A DNA stretch of 17,753 nt from Euperipatoides rowelli (GCA_003024985.2 PXIH01S0010583.1); one strand, 5' to 3'. Positions 8,780-17,446 are shown, numbered from the stretch's first letter. Program-made: numbers and translations. Notes: a model not told the origin generated them from the letters alone.

Positions 8780-9500
8780 ATGGCTTCATTTAAACAACCA
8801 CAAGAGTTTAGACCATTAAAAAACCCGGCAGAGGATTGGGAAAAGTGGTGCCATAAATTCACAATATATTACGGAGCGGCAAAATTATCGCTTAAAAAGA
8901 AGAGCAGCAATGTTACATTTTACTCCATGTACTTGGAGATGTGGGAGTGGAAATATTAGAAGCTATGTCATTTACAATACCCCAAACAGGGAGGGTAACA
9001 TACATTTTGGACAAAATTTCTCAACATTACAAGCCATATAAAAATACAACATTTATAAGATATACTTTTTTCACCACTACACAAGATGAATGAGTAAATA
9101 TAGATCAATTTGTTGCTGACCTTTATGCAAAGGAATAGGATTGTGAGTTCGGAAACTTAAATGATTTGCTAGTGCAAGATAGACTCATATGTAGGATCAG
9201 AGATGAAGGTCTAAGGGTTAGGCTATTAAGAGAAAGTAATTTGTCTCTGATTCAAGCTATAGAAATATGTCGAGCATATGAGATCTAAAGTGCATAACAA
9301 ATTAATACAATCAGAAGAAGCAACTGTACATTATATTCATGACAAGAAAAATAAAAATAAAATGACATACAAGAAAATAGGTAAGGATAAATTTAAGTGT
9401 AATAGGTGTGAAAAGAAAGATAAAATAGTACAATGCCCAGCCTTTGGTAAACAATGCAATAACTGTCAGATACCGGGTCACTATGCTTGAATGTGCAAAA
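8780..9500 (+). pseudogene. gag: Gypsy 1 gag remnant with zinc knuckle
   Basis: Gag packages the element RNA. The ATG at 8780 starts MASFKQPQEFRPLKNPAEDW, with EKW and YYGAAKLSLKK following, as in arthropod gypsy gag. A one-base gain near 8900 shifts the frame, after which LHVLGDVGVEILEAMSF can be read in another frame. A stop interrupts near 9091, then DRLICRIRDEGLRVRLLRES gives the conserved end of the capsid region. The C-terminal part shows KCNRC and then CPAFGKQCNNCQIPGHYA, followed by a stop and MC. This is a C-x2-C-x4-H-x4-C zinc knuckle in which TGA replaces one residue, probably Arg (CGA). At least one shift and three in-frame stops make it non-functional. Confidence 0.88.
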
Positions 9501-9545
9501 CAAAAAACAAAAGGCAGCAAACAAAACATCTAGGAGCAATAACAA

Positions 9546-9990
9546 AGCAATGTTCATGATATTGAGGTTAATGATGAAGAATATGAAATTATTGCATCAC
9601 TTATGACTAAAACTGCAAAAGATGAGTTACATGAATGGTATGAAGTGTTACAGGTGAATGGAAACAAGTGCAAGTTCAAACTAGACACGGGTTCACAAAT
9701 AAATGTTCTACCAAAAAGAATGTATGATAAATTGAATATGAAACCTAGCATAAATAAAGGTAATAAAAAAAATGGTGTCTTACTCTGTTAGGTCATGCAT
9801 ATGTAATTGCATCAACAAAAAAGGACAAGAACTTAAGATAGAATTTGAATTAATAGATACGGAGCTACCAGCCATCTTGGGTCTGGAAACAAGTGTAGCA
9901 CTTCAGTTTATTAGAAGAAGAAATGCATTGCAAACAAAATTAATAAAAATAAGGGAGGACCAGGAATGTGAGGCTAAAAACAAAAAGAAA
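9546..9990 (+). pseudogene. Gypsy 1 protease remnant
   Basis: Retroviral-type aspartic protease that would cleave the element polyprotein. HEWYEVLQVNGNKCKFKLDT leads into the active-site DTG at 9684-9692, followed by SQINVLPKRMYDKL. A frameshift near 9785 moves into ELKIEFELIDTELPAILG, the usual C-terminal ILG box, and then SVALQFIRR. The frame ends in Lys-rich sequence near 9990, where RT should begin but integrase sequence appears instead. The active site is kept but the frame is broken. Confidence 0.85.
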
Positions 9991-9999
9991 AACTGTCGC

Positions 10000-11201
10000 A
10001 TGAAGTGCTTCCATATTGGGAAATACAAAATGAACTGCATATATCAGAAGACCTAGTATTCAGAGGCACAAGATTGGTGATCTCCAGCAGCTGCAAGAGA
10101 AAATATACTAACAAAGATACATGCATCACACTTGGGCATGAGTACATGCAAAGAAAGAGATAGAGAAGTAGTTTACTGGCCTGGATTAAACAAAAATATA
10201 GAAGAATATGTATAAAATTGCTATCGGTGTCAGAAGGAAGGGAATAAAAATAATAAACAGACATTGTTAGCACACCCAGTACCAACCAGACCATGGGAGA
10301 AGATAGGTATAGATTTATTTGTACTGCTAGGAATAAAATATATAGTGGCAATAGACTATTTCTCTAAATACATTGAAATAAAAGAAATGATGTCCACTAG
10401 GGCAGAGTATGTAATTGATTTTATTAAAGAGATAGNAGCAAGATATGGTATCCCAAATGTGATCTACACAGACAATGGACCACCCTTTGATGGCCAAGAA
10501 TTAAAAAAATTCATGTAAGCATGGGATAGTCAACACCAAACATCCAGTCCATTGTATGCTAGGGCAAATGGTATGGTGGAGAGATTTGTGCAGACCTGCA
10601 AGAAAAGAATGAGATGCATGGGAAAGGATAACATGGACATACAGTTACTACTATTAAATTATAGTCTACACCACACATGGATTAGTATCTCCAGCTGAGG
10701 TGTTAATGGGTCGGAAAATAAGAACATTACTACCAGCAAAGGAGGAAAACATGAAGCCAAATTTTAACATTGAAGAAATAAGAAATAATCTATTAATAAA
10801 TCAGCAAAAACAGAAGGATTATGCAAATAAAACAGCTAAAGACTTAAAACCATTAACTAAGGATCAACCTATAGTATTTTAACACAAGGTAAAAACATGG
10901 ATTCCAGGAACTCTACAAAAAATACACCCACTACCAATATCCTATAATATACAAACACCAGAAGGAAAAACTTTGAGAAGTAACCGCATACACATAAAAA
11001 CAGTGACAGAATTACCAAAGATAGAACAAACGGAAATAGAAACACCTATAATAATGACTAAAGAGGTTGATAAAGCAGGCAAGATGGATGTAGGAGTGTC
11101 AAGTAAAGAGAAGATTGTCAGAAGCTGTTAAGCCAGAGCTAAATATAATAAAAACAAGATCTGGAAGAATAGTGAAGACACCAGCTAGATTTAAAGACTG
11201 A
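10000..11201 (+). pseudogene. Gypsy 1 integrase remnant
   Basis: Integrase joins the element DNA to the genome. The N-terminal part reads EVLPYWEIQNELHISEDLVF, then the zinc-binding HHCC domain (SHLG, YWPGLNKNIEEYV and NCYRCQ, with a stop inside). The catalytic domain begins WEKIGIDLF (first Asp), continues TDNGPPFDGQ (second Asp, near 10470) and ANGMVERF (Glu at 10579-10581), so all three DDE residues remain. Breaks lie near 10135, 10213 and 10516-10700. The C-terminal part has KVKTWIPGTLQKIHPLPISY and LRSNRIHIK (GPY/F-like), and ends TRSGRIVKTPARFKD at the TGA 11199-11201, a typical gypsy pol end. One N lies at 10436. Confidence 0.92.
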
Positions 11202-11260
11202 AAAGTGACTTTAAATTTAGTGTTTTGTTTTGATCTTGTTTGATTTTTTTTTTTTTTTTA

Positions 11261-11274
11261 AAAAAAGGGGGACA
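11261..11274 (+). promoter_or_regulatory. Gypsy 1 polypurine tract
   Basis: AAAAAAGGGGGACA lies directly before the 3' LTR, preceded by a long T run at about 11246-11259. This position and composition fit the plus-strand primer. Confidence 0.85.
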
Positions 11275-11824
11275 TGTGACGTATGCATAACAGCATAATT
11301 AGCATCATTTAGAAAGGAAGTTGAGAAATACATTCTAGCTAATAATGTTGAATCTGAGCAATAACCCATTTTATGATATTGACTGTTTGTTTGTTTATTA
11401 GTAAGATTATCTATTGATATTTCATTGAGTGTTACATTCTGTTGTGTTTATTGAAATATATTTTTTCTTGTTCTTATATTTTTTTTTGTGATTTTGTTTA
11501 CCTTATTATTGTGTTAAACTTGTATAAATGTATAGAGGTCTGCAGACCTATAGATACAATAAATGAAATTAAATTAAATTAAATATAGGGGGAGCCCCGT
11601 CAGCAAATAAATGTCAGCCATATATCACCAGTCATGTAAGTACGTAGCATTAAACTATTTGTCTTAACTCATTATATGTTGAGTGTCAAGTTATTAAAAC
11701 ATATTATTATGATAAATTATATCATTAGTTCACTTATAAAAGTTCTAGTGTTTCATGCTTATTAAATAAATAACATATATAATACTATCTACTAGCCATC
11801 TAGCAAATGGTTATAAATAGCACA
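11275..11824 (+). repeat. Gypsy 1 3' LTR (272 bp plus 278-bp insert)
   Basis: The first 30 bases equal the 5' LTR exactly. The match resumes at 11583 (ATATAGGGGGAG) and continues to AAATAGCACA. The total of 550 bases minus the 278-base insert gives 272, exactly the 5' LTR length. About 8 substitutions separate the two LTRs. Confidence 0.95.
11305..11582 (+). mobile_element. 5'-truncated LINE inserted in the gypsy 3' LTR
   Basis: The insert is absent from the 5' LTR. It opens with SFRKEVEKYILANNVESEQ and a stop, which resembles the final residues of jockey/CR1-type LINE ORF2 proteins (F+++V+.YLL....S..E). A T-rich 3' untranslated region follows, then GGTCTGCAGACC, AATAAA and a tail of ATTAA iterations. 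Short 5' truncation and an A-rich repeated tail are the signature of LINE insertion. A target duplication could not be defined with certainty. The exact clade is inferred only. Confidence 0.72.
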
Positions 11825-11829
11825 CTACT
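11825..11829 (+). repeat. Target-site duplication CTACT, right copy
   Basis: Exact copy of 8376-8380, immediately after the terminal CA of the 3' LTR. Confidence 0.9.
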
Positions 11830-13040
11830 GTTATTGTGCTACTTGTTCTTTGTTCTTCTGCTACTTGTTCTTTGGTTTCTATTCTTGTTCTACTGCTTGT
11901 TTATTTTTCTTCTTCTTCTTATTCCTCTGTTTATTATTATTGTTCTGCTCCATATTCAACTTATTCCTCTGCTTGTCATTTTCTGCTTCTTGTTCTTCTG
12001 TTTCTATTCTTGTTCTTTTGCTTCTTATTCTTGTTTTCTGCTTCTTCTTCTACTTATTCCTATGCTCGTTCTTTTAAAATTTGTATTTAATATTGATTAT
12101 ATTTGATTTGTAATGTTTTTACGGATATATATGATATTAAGCTTACCTTTTTGTAGTGGGAGATCTGAAAAATTCTATTTGTGAAGTATATAATCTCAAC
12201 CATTGTATTTTGTAATGTGATTATATAATGTATTTTGTGCCAATAAATATTATTATTTAAATAAAAAATGAATTATAAAAAAGCTTGTCTCAATTCCAAT
12301 TTGATTTGGTCAATTTAAATGAAAACAACATGTAAGAAATTGTTAAGTTATTAGATGATAATAAAGATTTTCAACCCAAACTGAAGGGATTTGAAGATGC
12401 AATTGAGATGAAAAAAGGAATGTGAAGATATATCTTTCAGTATTGAAAAATTACAGCAAAGAAGGAGTAAAATGAAGAAAAAAAATCAGAAAAACAAGTT
12501 AAAACAGAAATGATTAATCTAAAAGAGAGCCCAACAACATTAACCAGACATTAAAACAGGATAATGTAGAAATTAATGAAGTCAGCATTATTTATTAAGA
12601 AACATGATGATGTGATAAAATTGCCATGTGGAATACAACAGTTAGAAGAAAGCAATAAGCAGACAAATTTGGTAGTTTTGAATTATAAAAATTGTATATT
12701 AGTTATATGCAAAAATGATGAATTTACATAGGAAACGTGGAATAAATTACTGTCAAATTCTCTTCACAAAGCTTCATTAAAAAAAGAAAGAAAAGCTGGA
12801 AAATATAATATCCAGGGCATAAATAAGCATGTGGTCATTATTCCTGCTGAGCCCTGGCAGAAAATAGGAGCTGAGGTGATAATGGAGACATCATTGGACA
12901 TTTTGCAGTTTATTACTTGAACACTCGAGGAGGTGAGCAACTTTAAATCTATGAATCACCATGAATAGATAATGTGGAAAAGGCTATGAACGTAAGAGAT
13001 GGATGACATTATTAGGTAACAGTGAAGACAACTATTATGT
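11830..13040 (+). repeat. Unit A, copy 2
   Basis: Second copy of the 7105-8373 unit, in the same orientation. The pyrimidine-rich repeat covers about 11835-12075; then the unique part follows with AATAAA at 12242-12247. Most of the unique part is nearly identical to copy 1 by eye. The ATG of copy 1 is TTG here (about 12284), and small indels break the frame that is open in copy 1. The match ends near TATTATGT at 13040, after which copy-specific sequence begins. No protein can be made from this copy. Confidence 0.87.
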
Positions 13041-13041
13041 A

Positions 13042-13134
13042 TGGCTCTTGAGCCACTATACTAATAATACAACCTGCTTGGGTTTATACTTGTTTTGTAT
13101 TAATCTTAGTTAATAATAATTATTATTATTATTA
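13042..13134. repeat. Short palindrome and (ATT)n microsatellite
   Basis: TGGCTCTTGAGCCA at 13042-13055 is a 6-base stem with a 2-base centre just beyond unit A. A run of AAT/ATT triplets covers about 13111-13134. Both are simple structures without an assignable function. Confidence 0.7.
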
Positions 13135-13349
13135 GCCTACTCGACTGATCTTTTGTTTTATATTAATGTTTTGTGTTAAGGTCACTGCATGTTCAGGGTA
13201 ACACAGAGCACTGGTGAGCAGTGTAACAAGTTAGCCTGGTTCATGTTCAGAGACATCTCTACCTTTACTTCAAAATGAGTGAGGAATATTTTATATTTCT
13301 GTACAGATTTCACCAACATAAATATACTCCTCCAACTGCCAATATAACA

Positions 13350-13366
13350 TGACAACGAGGATTGCC
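13350..13366 (+). promoter_or_regulatory. Gypsy 2 primer-binding site
   Basis: TGACAACGAGGATTGC follows AATATAACA, a plausible LTR end in CA. It resembles the TGGCGACGAGGATTG type of site, with two G-to-A changes. The LTR upstream is not delimited because no 3' partner is in the window. Confidence 0.55.
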
Positions 13367-13455
13367 CAACTATAAAGGGGGGAGGGGGGTTTATGGAAAT
13401 CATCACAACAATGGTGACTGCTTTTATATAACCCCTGCCACACTTTGAGCCTGGA

Positions 13456-13868
13456 ATGAAGCCTGCTCGGGCATGGGAGAAATGGCATTTGGCCTCTGAA
13501 TTGTACAAAGAAGCATGTGAATGCAACAAGAAAAACAACGGGCCACACAGAGCCTTATTATTACAAGTGCTCAGACCAACAGCCAGGAAGATATATAAGG
13601 GGTTCGTTTTCACACCCACAACTCCAACTCTCCTTTGTGAGACACCATTAGATTTTAAAAAAGTTCGAGGAACTTTATCGCCCATATAAAAATAACACAC
13701 ACAATCACGATTTTCAACAGCATTGACAAAAACCGAATCAATAGATAATTTAGTGGCTGAACTTAAATCAATTGCCATAGATTGTGACCATGGTCATAAA
13801 TTTGATCATCTAATTGATGGTAGATTGAGATTTGCAATTAGGGACACAGCATTTAAGGAACGACTGAC
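13456..13868 (+). pseudogene. gag: Gypsy 2 gag fragment
   Basis: The frame reads MKPARAWEKWHLASELYKEA, then RALLLQVLRPTARKIYKGF, matching the gypsy gag pattern W..W...FE.Y..A and RA.LL...G..A..I+..F. Around 13682-13725 the coding sense moves one frame (PYKNNTHNHDFQQ), then returns to IDNLVAELKSIAIDCDHGHK, and RLRFAIRDTAFKERL marks the conserved end of the capsid region. Homology stops there and no zinc knuckle, protease or RT follows. It is more diverged from gypsy 1 gag than the element copies here are from each other, so it is a separate element. A weak primer-binding site lies 90 bases upstream. Confidence 0.82.
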
Positions 13869-14726
13869 ATATATATTTAATACTACTGCATATACTGTAT
13901 TTATAATAATTTATTTAATTTCATTTTAATATTAGTTAATTATCATTAGTGTTTAATTGTTAGAATTATAGATATATAAACTCTGTTGATTGCATTCAGA
14001 CCTCACCCCAGGAACAATTCCCAGTTTAAAGACGTACGGTTATTTGTTAGTCACTAGTTATTAGTAAATAATTTTTAATAATAATTTTAGTGCAGATTAA
14101 TTAATATAAATAATATTTTATAGACTTGTAACCATTCATAGGCTAGTTAGTCGATTTATTCTTTGATATTAACTGTTATTCTACTCCGTTTACTTTTATT
14201 GCTACTTCAAAATTACTGGGTCAGTATTTAGACTGTCTTGCTAACATGGACAATTATTATCTCTTTTTTTTACCTGACTGTAGGCTATGCATGATGGGAT
14301 AGCTTTCCTGACTTGTAGAACGTCATCATGTTGATTGGTTATATGGCTGAAATGTTGTCTTAATAATCTAATAAATTATAACATTGAGTTTATGTTATTG
14401 AAAAGTAATACTTGTTTGTGCTATTACTGAGTTCATTTTATATCACCAGTTGTGAAACTTAAGTAGAGTTAGGAATGATGTGATAATTGCTGGATATACT
14501 GTCGTCATTTAACGAGATTATGATACTGATGTCTGGACCAACAACAAACGTGACTTGCTAAGTTCAATATACTTTATACATGATGTTTGGTAGACTAATT
14601 AATGAAATCTTGTACCATGAAATGGGTAATGGAAATGAGTACTCATCAGCGTGTTAACAAGGAGGAATTAATGGAAAGTGAATGTTACGAGAATAATGGA
14701 TTAATTCAGGTTAAAAGCTACATTCC
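13869..14726. other. AT-rich stretch without a recognised gene
   Basis: I see no supported gene, LTR or repeat structure here. The last 80 bases (about 14650-14726) may be decayed copia sequence leading into the protease fragment that follows. Confidence 0.6.
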
Positions 14727-14906
14727 ATGGTTGAAGAGAGGATAATACGGTTGTCAAAGTGCCGAAACGTAATGATGGCACCTGAACTAAAATATAATAT
14801 TTTATCACTCAAAATAATTATGGAAAAAAGATTCCAAGTGCAATATAGAGCAAGTAATTGTGAGATATACCAAAATAATGTAATGGTACTGAAAGGGAAA
14901 AGATAA
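14727..14906 (+). pseudogene. Copia 2 protease-end fragment
   Basis: The 59-residue frame contains LSKCRNVMMAPELKYNILSL followed by MEKRFQVQYRASNCEIYQNN. This is the copia signature after the protease: N-V-(L/M)-x-(V/A)-P-E-L-x-x-N-(L/I)-L-S, a (K/E)-(K/R)-x-F-x-V stretch, and a Cys-containing strand. Copia 1 shows the equivalent part at 307-360 but diverges. The frame stops at TAA 14904-14906, and the integrase that should follow is absent. Confidence 0.75.
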
Positions 14907-14977
14907 GGGATCATTACAAAATTAATACCAATGATCAATCAAAGGAAACAAGGAATGAATTGAGTACCTGTCTTAAC

Positions 14978-15960
14978 ATGAAGAGTAAAGAAGTGGAACC
15001 CCAAGACACTTCAGAGCCTGAACATAATGAAGTCGTGAGCAGAGAAAAGGACGAGGAGATTACGAATGATAACTTTCACATTGTAAACACCTTGGGGCCT
15101 GAAATAGCTGAACTAGTGAGCATAGAAAATAATGAAAATCTAATAAGCAATAATTTGGTCATTATAACTAGAAATCCCGAAGATCTAGAGGAATGTCAAA
15201 CAGAGCCATCTGATGATTCTAGAACAATTTATATGATTCCTACAACTGAGTTATTATTATCTAAAAAAAGATATCTTATACCAAATATGATTAATGGTAC
15301 ATATTTGCATTTGCATGCCAGCAAATTCCTAATTTATGGCTCTTTGTTGTGCTTGTCTCATGATAACTTTGAAACATTACTATTTGTTACAGTTGAAGAT
15401 CATGATTTAAGGCTTCTTATTATTATTATATATTTAGTGATCTTCACCCCTAAGTGCTCCTCCAGATATAAGAGGGGTATTTTATATGTTCATTTGATTA
15501 TCCCAATTCCCGATATTTTTAAACATACATTTACTGCATTCGAGTCGACTGTCTATTTTGAAGCTTATCGACACATTTTGAAGGCCTTCGAGAATTCAAT
15601 AGCTTGTTTTTACCTCTTGCAGATTATATTATAAAATGTGATAAGAATTATGATATAATGCCACCCAACTATCTGAAACTTATTACATCAAAAATTATTC
15701 CATACCAATATTGCAAAACAATCAGGGCGATCATGTGATAAACTAGGTTTAAATTAATCACAATTTTTAGCTTTTAGCTGGGCATTAACAAAAGGGTTTG
15801 CTTTGATTCAAGGACCTCCAGGCCGTGAGAAATTTATCGGAATAAGATTAGGACAGACATTATATGAAAGACTAGGTCATGTTCCTATTTTATTTTTATT
15901 TATAGGCCTACTAGTCATGCATGTCGTCATTATAGTTTGAAGCTTGATAAATATATTTTA
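14978..15960 (+). pseudogene. ZNFX1-like (NFX1-type zinc finger protein 1) SF1 helicase remnant
   Basis: ZNFX1 proteins are SF1 RNA helicases linked to small-RNA and antiviral responses. A frame open from the ATG at 14978 to 15634 has an acidic start of unknown origin, then EPSDDSRTIYMIPTTE and LIPNMINGTYLHL, then KFLIYGSLLCLSHDNFETLL and STVYFEAYRHILKAFE, matching the order of motifs before the helicase core. The HYLD and RLLREDF part usually between LIPN and YGSLL is missing. A shift near 15608 gives LPLADYIIKCDKNYDIMPPN. From 15743 another frame reads LGLN, stop, SQFLAFSWALTKGFALIQ and GPPGREKFIGIRL, the Walker A box in which GPPGTGKT has become GPPGREKF. A last patch, YRPTSHACRH, recalls the YTNHALDQ motif. 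No later helicase motifs or zinc fingers follow. Recognition is from memory of the family. Confidence 0.72.
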
Positions 15961-15984
15961 CAAAATTTACCCTTGGGATTATGA

Positions 15985-16040
15985 TAATAAAGTATTGTAT
16001 ATCTGACCAAGTGATTGCTGATCTTTTGAACTAACTGATC
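15985..16040 (+). pseudogene. Possible copia 2 C-terminal tail
   Basis: A frame reads DQVIADLLN, recalling the DQVADxLTK box at the end of copia RNase H, and it lies about 60 bases before the polypurine tract as expected. The stretch is short and broken, so this is weak evidence on its own. Confidence 0.4.
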
Positions 16041-16063
16041 AAATGAGTATTATAATATATCTT

Positions 16064-16072
16064 AAGGGGGAG
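16064..16072 (+). promoter_or_regulatory. Copia 2 polypurine tract
   Basis: AAGGGGGAG abuts TGTTGAAGTTAAG, the same arrangement as in copia 1 at 2132-2141. Confidence 0.75.
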
Positions 16073-16219
16073 TGTTGAAGTTAAGATCATAATAGACTGA
16101 CGTATAAATATCGTTGGTGGGCTTTTGTTTGTAATGGATTGACGCGCCGCAACTTCATATTTGAACTGCTTTTGTTTGGTGAATGTAATTCTTCAATGGT
16201 TTATTTATAACTTCATCCA
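16073..16219 (+). repeat. Copia 2 3' LTR (about 147 bp)
   Basis: It starts TGTTGAAGTTAAG, close to the copia 1 LTR start, and ends TAACTTCATCCA, an imperfect inverted copy of that start. TATAAATA at 16103-16110 is a likely promoter TATA box. No partner LTR lies in the window, so the right end is inferred from the inverted repeat. The coding fragment downstream starts within four bases. Confidence 0.65.
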
Positions 16220-16222
16220 AAA

Positions 16223-17211
16223 ATGAATAATTTTCCATCACTGATTAGAAAATTGTTATTCAAAGGATTGCTGTACAAATCTTTAAATGATTCTGATAAG
16301 CTTCCACTAAGCAATTATTATTTCAATAATAATAAGAAAATAAACAAGAAATTTTCTAAAATTTCAAAATGTATTCAGAAGTTAAAACTACCAAAAGAGC
16401 TAATTGAGATATTACAAATTACCATTAAATCATTCAGAATAGACATATATCAATGGGTATTATTCCTCTTAGATATTGTGCAAGATTGTAGTATCACTGA
16501 TTTAAATTTGAAAATATTTTGTTTTAACCATGAGGGTAGACTTGATCAAGAAAAAAGTATTTAATAACATTCTTGGTTAAAAATAATGAACTAAACATTA
16601 GGGATCAATATATATTATCGTGTATTTATTGTTTGGAGGATGATATTACTATTCTATGGAATAAAATGTCATCGCATGATAAAGGAAAAATTCTTAGTAA
16701 TAATGGACATTCTTCCACCAACCATCATTTAAATTTAGTCTCACTCTGGACTTTAAAACTCCTAGGAAATTTTCAGAATTCAGCCCCAGATGATTTCTCA
16801 TCAAATGGATTTGGAAAAGCAATTAAGAAAAATAACTTGGTTGCAGCTGGCTATTTTTGGAAAATTATGTCCACTACATGGAAGATTGAGTTTTTGGAAG
16901 ATTCTGAGAAACTGTTAAGTCAAACACTACAAAATTATAACTGTGAGACTTATTTTGCAGATATATTTTATTTTGTATTTTCATAAATGAATGATAGCCA
17001 ACAGTTAAATTTGTTAAAATATGATATTGGAGTAAATAATAATCATTCTCGGGTTTTTTATTATTTTTTAGAATGGCCAAATCAAAAATATTTTATTCAA
17101 ACAAATCAAATATGGAATTTTTTACCTTTAGAATATTATGTTGATCTGATTAAAAATATTTTGTTAAAAATTGCATACAATAAATGTAATGTATTGGGAA
17201 ATGGCTTGTAA
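16223..17211 (+). pseudogene. Fragment of a large repeated arthropod (spider-like) protein family
   Basis: Three frames together give about 325 residues of one protein. The first (16223-16564) has FPSLIRKLLFKG, LPKELIEILQ and DIYQWVLFLLDI; a shift in the A run at 16551-16556 leads to the second (NELNIRDQYILSCIYCLEDD, then ILWNKMSSHDKG, later AAGYFWKIM). An in-frame TAA at 16984 separates the third (FLEWPNQKYFIQT, WNFLPLEYYVDLI). The motif set I-Y-C-L-E-D-D-I-x-x-L-W-x-K-M, then Y-F-W, then F-L-x-W-P resembles big repetitive, partly ankyrin-like proteins I associate with spider genomes. Function is unknown to me. Only one stop and one shift make it fairly young, but both ends are cut by LTRs. 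Confidence 0.55.
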
Positions 17212-17213
17212 AG

Positions 17214-17426
17214 TGTAGGGAGAGAACTGTCCAGTCGGGGGTTAGAGTATTGTGCATGTGCAGGAGCTTTGTCCTCCGATCTGGTTATACTGTATGTAAT
17301 GATGTAGGCCAGAGTTTTACCTTGCTGTAAATGTAGAGTAGAAGAATCTTAAGGATTATAAATAAACCAGTGAAACGATTGTGGAATGGTTATCATTAAT
17401 ATTTACACACATGTGATACATGACAA
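17214..17426 (+). repeat. Gypsy 3 5' LTR
   Basis: It runs from TGTAGGGAGAG to CATGACA or CATGACAA, just before a good primer-binding site. AATAAA lies near 17361-17370 in TTATAAATAAACC, close to the end as usual for short gypsy LTRs. The start could instead be the TG at about 17207. No 3' LTR is in the window. Confidence 0.7.
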
Positions 17427-17427
17427 T

Positions 17428-17446
17428 TGGCGATGACGAGGGATTG
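17428..17446 (+). promoter_or_regulatory. Gypsy 3 primer-binding site
   Basis: TGGCGATGACGAGGGATTGG follows the LTR end within one or two bases. TGG pairs with the tRNA CCA end; the sequence is the least decayed of the three sites in the window and points to a serine-type tRNA primer (inferred). Confidence 0.8.

Larger units (their letters stand above)
8381..11824 (+). mobile_element. Ty3/gypsy element 1, complete ends, lacking RT and RNase H
   Basis: Two LTRs starting TGTGACGTATGCATAAC and ending AAATAGCACA flank a primer-binding site, gag, protease, integrase and a polypurine tract in gypsy order. CTACT stands directly before (8376-8380) and after (11825-11829), a perfect 5-base target duplication. 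The LTRs differ at about 8 of 272 positions by eye once a 278-base insert in the 3' LTR is removed. RT and RNase H, which should lie between protease and integrase, are missing, and gag, protease and integrase all carry stops or shifts. It could have moved only with enzymes supplied by relatives, and may have decayed since. The gag zinc knuckle and the integrase style resemble mag-type gypsy elements of arthropods. Confidence 0.95.
14727..16219 (+). mobile_element. Copia 2 remnant with a helicase-like insert
   Basis: A copia protease-end fragment (14727-14906) and a possible copia C-terminal tail, polypurine tract and LTR (about 15985-16219) share strand and order, as expected of one copia element. 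Gag, integrase, most of RT and RNase H are missing. Instead about 0.75 kb of ZNFX1-like helicase sequence lies between them. Either an element picked up host sequence or unrelated fragments became neighbours by insertion and deletion. No 5' LTR was found, so it is not certain that both copia parts belong to one insertion. Confidence 0.55.

Noticed and set aside
9974-10351. 125-residue minus-strand frame
   Set aside because: It is the antisense of the gypsy 1 integrase region.
1045-10436. N bases at 1045 and 10436 as sequence gaps
   Set aside because: Each is a single ambiguous base inside an otherwise continuous pol reading frame, so they are base-calling uncertainties rather than joins.
11807-12106. 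Similar Phe/Leu-rich frames in unit A copy 2
   Set aside because: Same cause: the simple repeat read in three frames.
7105-13040. Units A1 and A2 as the two LTRs of one large element around gypsy 1
   Set aside because: They contain coding-like sequence with shared stops, and lack TG..CA ends. Gypsy 1 has its own LTRs and target duplication, so a tandem duplication split by insertion is simpler.
13182-13778. 198-residue minus-strand frame
   Set aside because: It lies opposite the gypsy 2 gag fragment and primer site, has no recognisable domain, and the plus-strand reading is clearly gag.
14960-14977. Start of the 224-residue frame at TTG
   Set aside because: In a eukaryote the ATG at 14978 is the more plausible first codon, and the frame is a pseudogene in any case.
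16551-16557. A AAA AAG heptamer as a programmed -1 frameshift site at the join of two frames
   Set aside because: The heptamer is out of phase with the upstream frame (GAA AAA AGT), and a simple loss or gain of one A in the run explains the shift better.
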